Below are positions 1-11,314 of a stretch of 64,000 nt of DNA, piece after piece. This DNA is from Isochrysis galbana (taxonomy: Eukaryota; Haptophyta; Isochrysidales; Isochrysidaceae). Every line of letters begins with the position of its first letter. Position 1 is the stretch's first letter. Location: positions 8,606,557 through 8,670,556 of the forward strand of contig CM030931.1 of NCBI GenBank assembly GCA_018136815.1. Direction: 5' to 3'. A program made the translations under genes and the position numbers. Below the pieces are notes generated by a model that did no database searches, was not told the origin of the DNA, and saw only the letters and a list, made by a program, of their open reading frames with translations.

Positions 1-155
1 CCCGCGCCTACTAGGGGTCTGGGCTGGGTTGATGGGGGTTCAGCTCATGCCAAGTGGCAGAGCGGTCCGGGTTAAACCTAAGTAGAACTCCGGTGGGGTC
101 CCCGTCCTTCCAACCAAGCTTGACGGAGAACATCGCGGGCGGTCGATTTGGTTAT

Positions 156-345
156 AGGGCGGTCAAACAGGGGCTTTATAACCATTGGTAAGGGCTGGGC
201 CGCATTTTTTTACAGTGGCGCGATGCCCAATAAAAAAACTCCAAGGGGGGCCACTTGCCACTGACGAAATCTTCGCCAAGAAATCGTGCGATTCGCCCCC
301 CCTCTCCCCCCCTCAGTCACGCGCGCTCACGCTCTACCGTGATTT
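156..345 (+). repeat. Dispersed repeat matching the piggyBac-like element's left side
   Basis: This stretch opens with the block GGGCGGTCAAACAGGGG and continues with a G-rich and C-rich interior. It closely matches 59310-59490, which lies at the left of the piggyBac-like transposase remnant, and a shorter relative sits at 29982-30165. The first ~25 bases of the window (CCCGCGCC.ACTAGGGGTCTG) instead match 36799-36823 inside a retroposon, so the window begins in nested repeat debris. No coding signal is visible in bases 1-600. Confidence 0.6.
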
Positions 346-599
346 TGACGAGGTTGTGGCGCGCGGCCTGCCTCGAGTCCTCGACCTTACCACGATACAC
401 GATGGGCCCCAGTCAGCTTAAAATAGGGCTGGCTGGGAGGCTGTCTGTGGTTTGTGGGCCATGGGAGGCTGGGGGGAAGGGTTGTCCTGTCCGCGAAGCG
501 CGCTGGTCCACGAAGCGCCAGCCTCTACTACTATTATGTAGAGCTACTTGAAGTCCAGTATCTAATACCTCCCCACCCCCACTGTCATCGCGGTAGAGG

Positions 600-1814
600 A
601 GGCGCCGTGCAGCTATCTGTTCACGTCTACCGTCTACCTCAACCACCCCCGCATTATCGAAATGCGGACCAAGGAGCACGGCATCGTAGCCCACTTCTCA
701 CATTCGACGGGCATCGACGGCCTCGGAGCCTTGCAGAGCTGCCAGCGCGAGTGCAATCTCCCGGTCCATCACTCAGCCAAAGACATCAACACGCGCTGGA
801 GCTGGAGTTCAAGACATGATCAAATGGAATGGTTTCGCGTGCAGCAACGGGCCATCCAATTGTACGACATCAATCAACCACGCACGAAAGGCTGGCGAGG
901 TATACCGCACACACCAAATGGGCGTCGAGGATTGGCGCCTGAGCATGGAGAGCGTGGCGGTGCTCCAGCCCCTCGCAGACTGGACGCAGCACATGCAAGG
1001 CACGAAGTATCCCACACTCCACACTCCCTCTCGTCCTCCCCACGCTCTACGGTTTGATTCGCGGGATGGCGCCAGATGCTCCTCTCGTACTCAAGTTCTC
1101 GGAGACGCCAACGATTTCGTACGACCCTGAGGACATTCACCCAGAAGTTCTTGCGGCGCGCACTCGACTGTAAACGACATGGTCGAGCGCTGGATCACTG
1201 AGCTGGACCACGAGGTGAAGCGCACGTACGCCATCGCCACGATGCTCCACCCGTGCTTCAAGTCGTACGACTTTATCGAGGATTTCGACCTCATACCGGC
1301 TAGCGACAAGAGCTGCGCCTTACGAGAACTACGCGGTGAATGGCTCACGGTGTGGAAGCCCCGCCTGGCGCCTGTGCTCGATTCAGGTACCACGCCAGCA
1401 AACTCGAGCTCGACCACTTCATTCGTGACCACCGAGAGCATTGAGATGGGCAGCAAGGAGCTTGCCGACGCCGAAGCCACGGAGGTCAATCCTTTGCTCA
1501 GCAAGAAGCGCAAGGTCTCGCTTGGACGCGTAAATTAGGCTGCGCCGCAGGTGGAGTTTGACGAGCTCGACGAATACCTCGCCGATCCCGAGGAACCCGA
1601 CCTCGACATCGATGTGTTGGTCTGGTGGCGGGCAAAGGAGTACAAATGGCCGGCGCTCGCGAAGATGGTTTAGCAATACTTCTCGGCGCCCGCCTCGTCT
1701 GCGGGTGTGGAACGCATCTTTTCGGCGGCTGGCAAGATGCACGGCGACCTGCAGAAGTCTGCGAAAGACTCGACTCTCGAAAATTCCTTGTTCGCCGCGT
1801 TCAATACCGATTGA
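600..1814 (+). pseudogene. hAT-family transposase, decayed
   Basis: Translated pieces read as the second half of a hAT transposase. One frame around 900-1015 gives MGVEDWR, VAVLQPLADWTQHMQGTKY; the frame from 1179 gives the typical ATMLHPCFKSYDF segment; the same frame from 1539 to 1814 gives the hAT C-terminal dimerisation signature (WWRAKEYKWPALAKM, then SAPASSAGVERIFSAAGKM, then LENSLFAAFNTD). The frame from 1179 is broken by in-frame TAG codons at 1536-1538 and 1671-1673, and at least two frameshifts separate the upstream pieces. Family knowledge: hAT transposases mobilise cut-and-paste DNA elements with 8-bp target duplications. The copy is dead. TAG ends real genes here (29517-29519), so stop recoding is not needed to explain it. 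Confidence 0.85.
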
Positions 1815-2683
1815 GGTGGCGGGCTACCGTGCGTCCGTGCGTCCGTGCATATGGGGTGTGTGTGGGATGTGGGGTGTGGTGTGTGGGACTGACGGACTGA
1901 CTTGTGACTTGAGAAAGGTTAATACTAAAGAGCTAAAGATCTTTGTTCTTTGTTCGTCCTTTTTTCTTTGTTTGGCCGTCGACCGTCGACGCGCCGACGC
2001 TCAACGCCGACCGCGCGCGCACGCGCGCACAGTGAAAAGCCACCCGCTCGCGTCCACGGACGGAAATTAACTGAGTTACTTGCTCGACGGACGCATCACA
2101 GGGCAGTTAGATAACTGCTTGCCGCCTCACAAGGGCAGTTAGTGGCAGTTAACCAAGTTATCTGGATAACGGCTCCAGCCAATCCCTAGCCTTGCTCGGC
2201 ATCGGTTCTTAATTGGGCTCTCCGGGCCTCCCTCGACGACGTCAGACGTCAACGTTCAAAGGGCGACACAGATGGCTGTTTCAACGAGAATTCGACGCGC
2301 GTCCCGCCCGATTGGCGTGACTGTCCGGATGGCCGCAGTGTATTTGGTGTGTGGTGTGGCCCTTCATCAAGGTGGAGCATCGAAATCGGGCACGCAGCGC
2401 GCCCGGTTGGCTAGGATATAACAGTAATTATTATTATGTACTCTAGAGCTACTTGGTTTTATATACAGTACTACGACCTAGTACTCTAGAGTAGAGTACT
2501 CTACTCTACTCTCTCTAGAGCTACTCTACTCTAGAGTAGAGACAGAGAGGGAGGGAAGGAAGTATAGGGGTGAGAAGGTACTCCAATGGGTATGCTTATA
2601 AAGACGGAAAGAAAGAGAGGGAAAAGGGTGGAAGACCTCTCGGCGCGGCGTTCGGAGAGTGATGTGCCAGAAAGACTCGCTGG
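1815..2683 (+). other. hAT 3' flank and palindromic TCTAGAGTAGAG cluster
   Basis: Bases 1815-2200 are the non-coding 3' part of the hAT element. Between about 2430 and 2545 the sequence is a dense run of overlapping palindromes built from CTCTAGAGTAGAG and TACTCTAGAG. Short relatives appear at 528-550, 9430-9450 and 27985-28005. The rest is upstream of the alcohol dehydrogenase; no ORF here looks real. Confidence 0.5.
2181..2194 (+). repeat. Putative hAT terminal inverted-repeat end
   Basis: The motif AATCCCTAGCCTTG lies about 370 bases after the hAT transposase stop. Its reverse complement begins CAAGGC, the kind of terminus used by hAT elements. Near-identical GATTCCTAGCCTTG occurs at 28563-28576 and 37215-37228, each preceded by AT-rich sequence full of GTTAACT or GCAGTTTTGAAA words. 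The next eight bases (2195-2202) would be the target duplication, but the left end is not in this window. Confidence 0.5.
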
Positions 2684-4062
2684 ATGATGGCGAGTGGATG
2701 GGCCTTCTCAACCGCGCGCTCGCTCCTCTGCGGCGCGGGCGCGGCGGGGGCGCCGTTGGGCGCCACTCTCGCACGCATGGGCGCCAGGAAAGTGTTTGTC
2801 GTTTCCGACCCAGGCATCGTGCGCGCAGGCCTCCTGGCTCGTGGACTGGCCTCCATCGAACGCGAAGGGCTTCACGTGGCTCTCTATGACAAGACGGAAG
2901 AGGACCCTCCTGACCACCTCGTGCTCGAGGCCGCACAGATGGCCAAAGAGCACGCGAGCGATACCATCGTTGGATTTGGTGGCGGATCATCTATGGACGT
3001 GGCGAAACTCGTCGCACTTCTGGCGAGCCCAAAGTGTGAGCAGCCGCTCTCTGAGATGTACGGCGTTGGTGCCTGTGTGGGTGAGCGTCTGCGCCTCGTG
3101 CAGATTCCCACCACTGCCGGGACGGGTTCCGAGGTAACGCCAATCTCAATCCTCACCACCGGCCAGGGCCAAAAGAAAGGTGTTGTCTCGCAGCAGCTGC
3201 TTCCGGACCTGTCGCTCCTTGATGGCGAACTCACATCCTCTTTGCCACCTCATGTTGCTGCTTCAACAGGCAAGTCCGGTGCCAACTAGAGCGCGGCTAG
3301 TCCTTGTGCGCGGGATTTGCGTGCTCTACTGAGCTGTTGTGGATGCTTTTCCTACGTCATTGGCAGGCATCGATGCCATGGCACATGCGCTAGAGGCATA
3401 CACCAGCGCGCTCAAAAAGAATCCGCTCTCTGACATCCTTTCCTTACAAGCGCTGCGATTGCTCACCAGCAACATTCATGCAGCTTGCCGAGATAGCAGC
3501 GGTACGCCAGCAGTGTCTTTGCTGAGTTGGCTGCTGTGAGCCATCGGGATCATTTCAACATTCTGACGCGCTTTCATGGCTTCCACGTGGTGTTGTAGGC
3601 GAGGCGACGTCCGCGCGCGAGGCAATGCTCTTGGGCTCAAGTCTTGCGGGGATGGCATTCGCTAATGCTCCAGTTGGCGCCGCACACGCCCTCGCATATC
3701 CACTCGGTACTCAGTTCAAAGTTCCACATGGGCTTTCAGTCTCTCTTATGCTTCCACATGTGATGCGCTTCAACGCGTACGATCCTAGCGCAACCAAGCT
3801 CTACTCCAGCATTGCCGACACAGTCCTCGAACACATCGATCTCGCGGCCACAGATGATGGGAAGGCCCGACAGCTCATTGACTACTTCAGCCGCTTGCCT
3901 CAGGAGCTGGGCCTCCCAACTCATCTCGCGGAAGTCGGTGTTTCGGATACTGATGTTCCATCGATGGCCGCTGAGGCTATGTTGCAAACTCGCCTCTTAC
4001 CGAACAATGTTCGCCATGTATCGCGGACGGAAGCCTTGGACATCTATCATGCAGCCATGTGA
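2684..4062 (+). CDS. Iron-containing alcohol dehydrogenase (group III), three exons
   Basis: Predicted exons are 2684-3269, 3367-3501 and 3599-4062, giving about 394 residues, the usual size for this family. Exon 1 carries the nucleotide-binding loop GGGSSMDVAK and the conserved IPTTAGTGSEVTP segment. Exon joins rebuild the family metal-site block: the aspartate region PDLSLLDGELTSSLPPHVAASTG continues into IDAMAHALEAY, and exon 3 supplies GAAHALAYPLG and VPHG, whose histidines are the Fe ligands in relatives. Intron 1 has a GC-AG donor (CAG|GCAAGT), and its phase is fixed by the conserved ASTG-IDA junction; intron 2 is GT-AG. Family role: NAD(P)-dependent oxidation of alcohols or reduction of aldehydes; substrate cannot be told. 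The start is the first of two adjacent ATGs, and a short upstream exon is not excluded. Confidence 0.88.
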
Positions 4063-4157
4063 TCCTCCCTTTGTGCTGGTCACCGAGGGGAGCGAAAGAC
4101 AATGCGGCGTCTTGCGTTCATTGCATGTAACGCAGGCCCACAGTGGTCTTCGATCTG

Positions 4158-7150
4158 CTATCTCTGGAGCGCTTCGACGACAGATTCCAGCTGTTGCATT
4201 GAGGCAAGAAGCTGATTCTGGGCTTGTGATGGCTCGGCACCCGGCTTGCTGCTCAGGCGCCGGCGCCTGGCTGGAGTGACAGAGCTGCCACGGCGCATGG
4301 GTCCGATTGACGAGAGTCGTGTCATCGAATTTCGTTGGTGATCTGAGCCACCCTGCACATCGCATGGTGTAGTAGAGAGAGACCGCTCTGTGCTAGCCGC
4401 CCATAGCGTGGCATCTTTGAGCCACCGCAAGCGATCCCAAGCAGCTTCAAGTTGTGCATCCCAGTCGATGATTCCCTCACGACTAGGCTCGACCGAGACG
4501 TCGGCGTTAGCCTGTTCTTCGTCCTTGTCGGATCTCGTGGAGCTAGCCTGGCTGCACTGGCTTCGCTCGGAAAGGTTCACGGACATAGAAGCTGCAGCCC
4601 GAGCTTTACGGCCTTGAAGGTGCTGTTTGGCCCAAATGTATTGCTCGAAGCTCTTGCGTAAAAGTCTCGCTGAATTGCGCGCCTCAAACAGTTCCAAGGG
4701 GTGCCAATGGTAGCCAGATGGGAATTTATCGGGGCACTCCATCGCGTAGAATTTGACCATAATGATAACCCTTGTCTTTGCGGTCTCATCCATGACGACC
4801 GCATGTTTGTTTGGAAAGGGCTTGCCCAATGACATCAGTGAATCCTGAGCTTGCTCTCGTTGGCTGTACCTTAGCATGTCTTTTATGGGGGAGCAGTGCC
4901 GTCCGAGTATCTGACGCAAAGCCACGACACCATAAAAGAACTTCTGGACGTCGCTGAACACATCCTCGGTTGTCACATCTGGTCCGAGCCAGGCCTTCGC
5001 CTTCGCCCAGTCCACAAGCGACTCATCGACGTCACCTTCATAGAGTCGTACGATCAAGTCTTGCAATTGGAGCCAACCTATGCCATCGATTAATCGATTA
5101 CTCACTTTGACGGATGGCAGCATAGACGTATCAGTTGATGACAACAACACCTGAAGGCCTTGAGCAGAGCTCGTCAGGTACAGTGCGGAGACATATGTCC
5201 CCTGCTCGACTGGCGCGCACTGTGCCTTATTGGCTTCACGGACTTTCGAGAGCCAATTACGCGGATGTAAGTCGCTTAGACTCACCTTGCGCTGCGCCTC
5301 GATGTCAGAAGCATAGGACCGCTTCCGGTTTCGCGAAAATTGCAGGAGCTCCGACGCGGGCATGGCGCCAGCCATCCCAAAGGCGGCGTCGTCGGTGTTG
5401 CGCCAGCGGAGTGTGCGCGGAGCTCCGGGAAATTTCAGCGCGTCGTCCCGGCCAAATGTGCAAGCAATGATGAGCATGGCAGTGCCTGGCGGCATGAGCA
5501 ACGGCAAGGGGTGGAGGACACCCAAGTGTGCCGGCTCTGCATAGCCCAACATGCGCGCCAAGGAGCAGATCCCAACCCAGAAATTGGCAGGCATCCCACT
5601 GGTGCTGCCCTTGCCGAGGCGTGCGGCCTCGTCGGATGTCGCTCTTGCCGGGTTTGGGATCGGCTGGGGAAGCCGATGCAACCATAGCTGGTCTTCGAGA
5701 TTTAGGGGCTCGGCTTGGATGAGCGTGTGCGGAATAGCTCGCTGGTGCAACAGTATCTTCTCGCTGCCATCAGGAGCCGTTGCAAAGAGGGCGAGACCAA
5801 GATAGCACCCCTCTTGGAGTGCGGCCGGCTCGTCGCTATCGTCGAGCTGCAAGGGGCCCTTCATTAAGCCGAGGAACGAAGAACGGGTCGCCGACCCATC
5901 GAGGGAGCTAATGCACGAGGCTGGAGCGGCCGCAAAAGCTGATAAGAGTTGAGCTTCCGAAACGCCGACACCGCCTCCGGACGAAGCGATAGAGAGCAAA
6001 TCACACTTGCTTACTATGATGCACGCTGGCAAATTTACGGCTGCAGCCAATTCGAGAACCTTGTACCACTCACTGATCACATCGGTTCCACCAGGTTTTT
6101 TGTCTTCCTGAGCGCACACCTCTGCCGTCGCAACAGTTGCCGCGCCGTCATTTTCGGAGGGCTTTGTGGACAAGTCCGAGGCGGAGGCCAAGAAGACGAC
6201 GGCAGCGAGCCCTTGCTCACGCATCTCGCTGAGTCCTTTCTCCTGCGGCCACAACATCGTTATGACATGAAGCTCGGGCAGAGATTGGGCACACTTGCGA
6301 GGGCATGCGGTGGCATTGCAGGGAATCCTATCGCGCGCATGATTTTCTGATCATTCACTGTCACCTGCACGAAGGCCGTGATGCTCATCTCCAAGACGCT
6401 CAATGGTCCACCTGGAGTTCCACGCAGCCTAGTCTCTTGGCGACCGGACGTAGGGATGTTAATGTAGAGGAGATCAGTTGGCTCTGGAACGAACCCTGGG
6501 GCAGCCAGATGCTGCAGCCGACTCATGAAGTAGGTGCATGCAACCTTGGCGGCGATATCACCCATTCTTGATAGAGCTGCCTGCACTTCATCGGTCGAGA
6601 AGGCTCTAGCCAAGCTTTCAGCAACGGAAGGTGTGATTTGGGCTCGCTCTCTCAGCCCAAGCAGCTCACTCACTGCCTCACTCTGCTCGGCCTCATGTAC
6701 CTCACGCAACAACGCCTGGAATGCGAGCAACGCAGCTTTGTGGACCTCTTTCTTGTACTTGAGCCTGTCCTGTTCTCCACTCTGCAGCGAGAAGAGGATG
6801 CCAAGCTGTCTAATCAGGGTTGATTTTCCACTCTGCCTCGGCCCTGTTATGATGATCTTTCTGGCCGGTGGTCGTGCGGCATCAGCCTCGTCACCGAGTT
6901 TCAAGTGGACCTGTTCCCTGATTTCGTAATTTCCGGAGGTGACTGAGCCGCATCTCGCATTGGACATGCGCCGCATCCCCAGGAGCGAGGCGCCGAGCAG
7001 AGATGATGACCGTGCAAAGCTAGCTCTAGCCATCGAGACGGAGCTTCTCGGGTTTCGCATCGCGGTGGGCCCATCGTGCACACTCCTGCGCACGGGCGCT
7101 GGCTGCCTCGCCTCGGCCGGGGCTGCCTGCGCTGACGAGCCAGAGCCCAT
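4158..7150 (-). CDS. G-protein alpha-like GTPase with long C-terminal extension
   Basis: Two exons are predicted: 7150-6365 and 6293-4158, with a 71-nt GTGACA...CAAG intron. The frame is open upstream to 7324, but the ATG at 7150 begins MGSGSS, a plausible N-myristoylation signal as in G-alpha subunits. Exon 1 has the P-loop GPRQSGKST followed by IRQLGILF, as in the G-alpha G1 region, then a helical domain. After the splice the switch region aligns by length and hydrophobic pattern (LHVIT... then VVFLASASDL), but the G3 motif DVGGQ is absent (ITMLWPQE instead). ACIIVSKCDLL resembles the G4 NKxD motif with N replaced by S. The protein is about 970 residues, much longer than a normal G-alpha (~350); the extra part includes VDWAKAKAWLGPDV..., faintly like a formin FH2 C-terminus, and a charged tail. 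Likely a divergent, possibly GTPase-deficient, signalling protein. Confidence 0.75.
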
Positions 7151-7324
7151 CGTGCGCACCGAGGGCTGAAGCGGACGCCTCGATGGCGACACGGCGCGCC
7201 GTTCCGAGCGGACCAATCGGCGAAGTTGGTTTGAGAGATTTGAGAGAAGAGAGAGAAAGGAAGGGGAAAAAAACCGAACAGCACGGGCGGATTCGCCTGC
7301 TGGGGCAGTGGCAGTGGCGCGCAT

Positions 7325-8781
7325 GGGTGTTTTGTTTTTGTGTGTCGTACTTCTTGGCCAACGCGATCAAACCTCAAACCTTGGAAGAACGGAAGAACAG
7401 GCTATACGGGGGTTTTGCAAGGGTTTCACTCGGGTTTTACCGTGCTTTGACTCCGCGGTTGCCGTCAGTCTCAGTCGTTGGGGTGAAACTCGATGAAAAA
7501 ATATTCTTTAAACTTGATTCTTGATTGAAGCCAGATACCGCTATAATGCGGGGGGGAAATCAAAAGATTAATATTCGGAGCTAACGCCTAGGACTAACAC
7601 GACCCTATCTACCACTACTACGACACCAACTAAGTTTATACTTGGTTCGCTCTCTCCACTCTCTCCACTCCTCCCCTGCCGCCGTCGGGGAGGAACCGAG
7701 GAACCACCCACCCACATCCCCCTGGCATGCCTTAGGTCGCGTTCCGTCGAAAGAGGACCACGCGGACGTTTTATTTTTACATCTCATCTATGATTAGAAA
7801 CAATATGTTATTGATTTCCCCGGTACATGGCCGCTAAGGCGCGCAGCTGAGCCTCCCCACTTCCCGTTCGGAACTTTTCACGGCGAGCAGGTCCTACAGC
7901 TCGCCGCCCGATGGGGAAGCCACACCGAGCTTTCCCCTGCGCACCTGCAGCGACTCGTGCGGGCCAAAACCGCCCTCGCCAACTCACAACTCAGGCAACT
8001 TTGTCCTTCTAGCAGCCCAGGAAGAACACAGAACACCGAAGCAAGGCGATAGCTATCCCATCGTTGCTCGTGTTTCAACCATCCAGCGAACAACCGCACA
8101 TCCTCAAGATATGTCTCTGGGACCAAAGGCTCTCCGCTTCCCAGCGCGGGGGGTGCATTGCTTAGGCACAGCTGTGGTATGCTCGCGTCTTCAACTCCAC
8201 GTTCGTCCTCCCCCGCGCGCGGCCCGCGGGCTTGGGCCTGACCAATTATTGCCAAACTTGTTTGCAAGTCTGGGTCGGTTTTGGGGCCTACTGCAAGATC
8301 CGCAAGTCCGTGCAAGTTTGGGCGGAAGCGGGAGGCGGGACGCAAAAACAAAACCCGGCCCTAGCGCGCCCCGTGGGCCTTGGGCGGGAGGGGGGGGGGA
8401 GGGGGGAGGCACAGTTATACTCGTTTGTACATGTACCCGTTTATTATAGTAGTAGTAACAACTCATTTCATTATCGTAACGACACTGTATACGTGCGTGC
8501 GCCTCGAGAAGAGAGACAGACAGGGCCGCCCCCATGCCGCTGCCAAGTGGTGCGCCTTTCCCGCCACACCCAGTTAACGGATGTCGTGCTACTAAGGATA
8601 TTCTTGATATTTTTCGGATTTAGTACTGTTAAGTAATTTATGCCAGCGTCGCTAGTGTTGGACATGTTTAATAGTAGCGTACATATTTTTGTGTCACGCA
8701 CCACTCGAGCGGGATGCAGCATACCCTCTTGCCAAACGAGTGGGTTGGATAGCTACGCCTCATGATCCCCACGATCTTCCG
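7325..8781. other. Intergenic region with retroposon fragment
   Basis: No convincing gene. At 7626-7760 there is a copy of the retroposon 5' end described at 41255-42007: the near-palindrome AACTAAGTTTATACTTGGTT followed by CTCTCTCCACTCCTCCCCTGCC. It ends in GGTCGCGTTCCGTCGAAAGA (7735-7754), which recurs at 28013-28032 and in altered form at 30210. A G-rich stretch lies at 8385-8410. The ORF at 7878-8351 on the minus strand has no family resemblance I can recognise. Confidence 0.4.
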
Positions 8782-8933
8782 CGATTGAACGCTTTTCCAT
8801 GTGTAGGCTGATGGTGATTGAACGCTTTTCCATGCGGTGGGGGTGATGGCGATTGAACGCGTTCCACGTGTAGGCTGATGGTGATTGAACGCTTTTCTAT
8901 GCTGTGGGTGATGGTGATTGAGCGCTTCTCGCC
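8782..8933 (+). repeat. Tandem repeat, alternating ~35-bp units
   Basis: Four to five units begin with GATTGAACGC.TTTCCATG or a close variant. Two unit types alternate: one ends GTGTAGGCTGATGGT and the other GGTGGGGGTGATGGC, so the pattern is a higher-order repeat of about 68 bases. It sits immediately before Copia-type 3' sequence at 8939. Confidence 0.8.
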
Positions 8934-8938
8934 TTAGA

Positions 8939-9367
8939 GTTGACAGGCCTCATGCCGTAGTGTCGGAGCGAAGCTCGTTTCCTCTTTGCAAACGAGCCGC
9001 GGAGTGCCGAAAGGCCTGAATACAACACGTAGTGGAGCCATTACGCCTTTATCGGCCTAATGAGAATCCTTCGTCGGCCTATGCGTCATCTCACTTGAGC
9101 TCGATTCAGTCCTGACGTATGCTTGTATCTTTCATTGGGAATGACGTCGGATGGGAAATAGGGATTCGCCTTTGGCGATGGGGGGATGTCAGAGTTTTCT
9201 TGTTGTCCTAGTTTAATCCTAGTGCTAGTGCTGAGGGACCGTGCCTCATCGGCAACGGAGCCCCTCCCCCGCGATGGGGGTGTGCGCGGTTGGTGCATGG
9301 CTCGTCCGGTGTATGTGGCTAGGGATGCTAGCCAACAAGACCTCTTACAAGACTACAATTTCTAACG
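8939..9367 (+). mobile_element. Copia-type 3' end: non-coding tail, PPT and LTR
   Basis: Bases 8939-9186 match the 3' non-coding tail of the Copia element at 17274-17505 (shared CAGGCCTCATGCCGTAG and TGGAGCCATTACGCC blocks), with about 60 extra bases in this copy after CCGTAG. A polypurine tract (GATGGGGGGA) leads directly into an LTR at 9187-9367 that begins TGTCAGAG and ends TTTCTAACG. The LTR is 181 bases; relatives are at 17506-17684 and 28930-29113. The LTR end lies about 100 bases from the KDM8-like start codon and could contribute to its promoter. Confidence 0.75.
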
Positions 9368-9469
9368 GAGAAATACAGACACAGAAAGAGAATTACTTGA
9401 CTAGAGCTAATGAAAGGATGGTCCGCAAATACTCCTCTAGAGTAGTACTCTATACAAGGAACTTCCGCC

Positions 9470-11314
9470 ATGGCCGGTGTCGCGGTGCGTCTTCCTCCCC
9501 CGGTTCTCCTCGAGGCGTTGCCGAGTAGCGTCGCGGGGGAAGTGCAAACGCGGCGGATTCATGACGCAGCCGCCCGAGCCCAGTGGGACCTTGTATACAA
9601 AGAGGCCGTGCTCTCACAGCAGAAGAGCTGGGCCGCGCTGCACAGTGGCCACTGGGCGAGTGTCGATGTGGCGTGCCGCACTGCGTACGCAGTCGCCTGC
9701 TTCTACGTGGCGACTGCGGGAGTGGAGATAGCGCGTCATCGTACGGCGACTGCGGAGTTAGCCACGTCCCAAGAGCAGGCAGATCTCATCGACGTGCTCA
9801 AAGATGGCCTGCGGCATGCAGATATGGGGCTCATGCTGGGTGACACTACCTGCCGCCGGCCACTCCTTGAGCTGGCCACACGACTTGAGAATGCGCTCGC
9901 CGGCTTAAGACGAGATAGGGATGAGATAAGCGCATGTACCGCTGCGACACACTGTAGCGAGACTCTCAGCGCGATACCGTCGGCGCCGTGTCTTGATTCG
10001 CACGCAATTAGATTGCTCACAGGCAGCATGCAGCCCTTGCGTTTAAGGGAGCCTTCTCTGCCATACTTCTATAATGAATGCATGGAACCTGCACGTCCAG
10101 CCGTACTTTTGGGTGCTATGCAAGACTGGCCAGCGATGGGATCTCGAAGGTGGACGTTCAACTACCTGATTCAAATGGCTGGGCATAGGACTGTTCCTGT
10201 CGAAATAGGAAGGCACTATTTGAGTGACGACTTTGATGAAAAGCTCATGAATCTACGCGAGTTCATTCTACGCTTCGTCATCCGGACGGCAGCTCGAGAG
10301 ATGCAAGACTTCGATTACCCAGGAAAGGCTGTAAGAGGATGCAAGAATACTGCGCCTTTTGGCCACATGGAGCCCCAAGATGACGGAGGGCCAAGGACAC
10401 CGTGTGCAAGGGAGTTTAGGGAATCGCCTACGATGGCCGATCCCACGCTTAGGGAATCGCCTACGATGGCCGATCTCACGCGCTTAGCAAACGCGATCCT
10501 ACCTGCGAACGTACGGGGCAGCGATGAGGAGGGCCGCAAAGAGCTGCGGGAAGGGAACACAGCATCCGTAGACCCAGATCAAGGAAGGGGAAGCGGTCGG
10601 GGGTTGCCAAAAGAGAGCTCGCCATCGGAGTGGGGATATCTCGCGCAACACCAGCTATTCTTGCAGATACCGCAGCTACGTCGTGACATCGCGGTGCCTG
10701 ACTACTGCTCATTGTCATTGGAAGATGAGGACAGGTATGCAACGGCATCTAGACACGTACGAAGCTTCCTCGTCGCGACTAGACGAGCTGCCCCGGCTAT
10801 TGCAAGAAAGTGTGCAGCCGCAACTGCTAGGCTTTGAGTTAAGGTGTCCGAAGTGCCCACCATGTGGCCCAGGCACACTAGCCATGTGCGTGAATTTTTT
10901 TGTGAAGGCCACGACGAGCTCACTCCTCTCTTTCCTGGCTACAGCTCTTCTTCGGAAGCCTCGATGCATGGCGCCATCATCAACGCGTGGCTTGGACCCC
11001 CAGGCACGGTCTCACCTCTGCATCACGATCGGTATCACAACCTTCTCGCTCAAGTAATCGGATGCAAGTATATTCGGCTCTATCCACCGGAGGAGAGTGG
11101 TCGACTGTATCCTCATATCTCAGGGCCACACAAAGTAAGCAGTAGGGTCGTCGACATAGATCATGTGGATCGTCAGAAGTTTCCGCTTTTCGCAGAAGCC
11201 CCGTATTGTGATGTGCTATTAGGTGAGGGAGAGATGTTGTACATTCCTCCAGGCTGGTGGCACTACGTGGAAGCACAAACGGCAAGTTTTTCTGTCAGTT
11301 TTTGGTGGACATGA
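9470..11314 (+). CDS. JmjC-domain protein, KDM8/JMJD5-like
   Basis: Predicted exons 9470-10330, 10631-10734 and 10945-11314 encode about 444 residues, near the size of animal KDM8. The family marks are PAVLLGAMQDWPAM, WGYLAQHQLFLQIPQLRRDI followed by PDYC, then AIINAWLGPPGTVSPLHHD, with the Fe-binding H-x-D in HHD, and a C-terminal WWHYVEA...SFSVSFWW carrying the second histidine. Intron 2 (GTATGC...CTACAG) fits phase exactly and joins LEDED to SSSEASMHGAI. Intron 1 (GTAAGA donor at 10331, 300 nt) is a multiple of three and lacks stops; removing it joins DFDYPGKA to WGYLAQH as in relatives. Family role: 2-oxoglutarate/Fe(II) oxygenase acting on proteins, reported as arginyl hydroxylase or peptidase. 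Start ATG follows an LTR by about 100 bases. Confidence 0.9.

Noticed and set aside
1179-1814. Two in-frame TAG codons in a long hAT frame, suggesting TAG might be read as an amino acid
   Set aside because: A real host gene (PET191-like) ends in TAG at 29517-29519, and the transposase also has frameshifts, so decay explains the stops.
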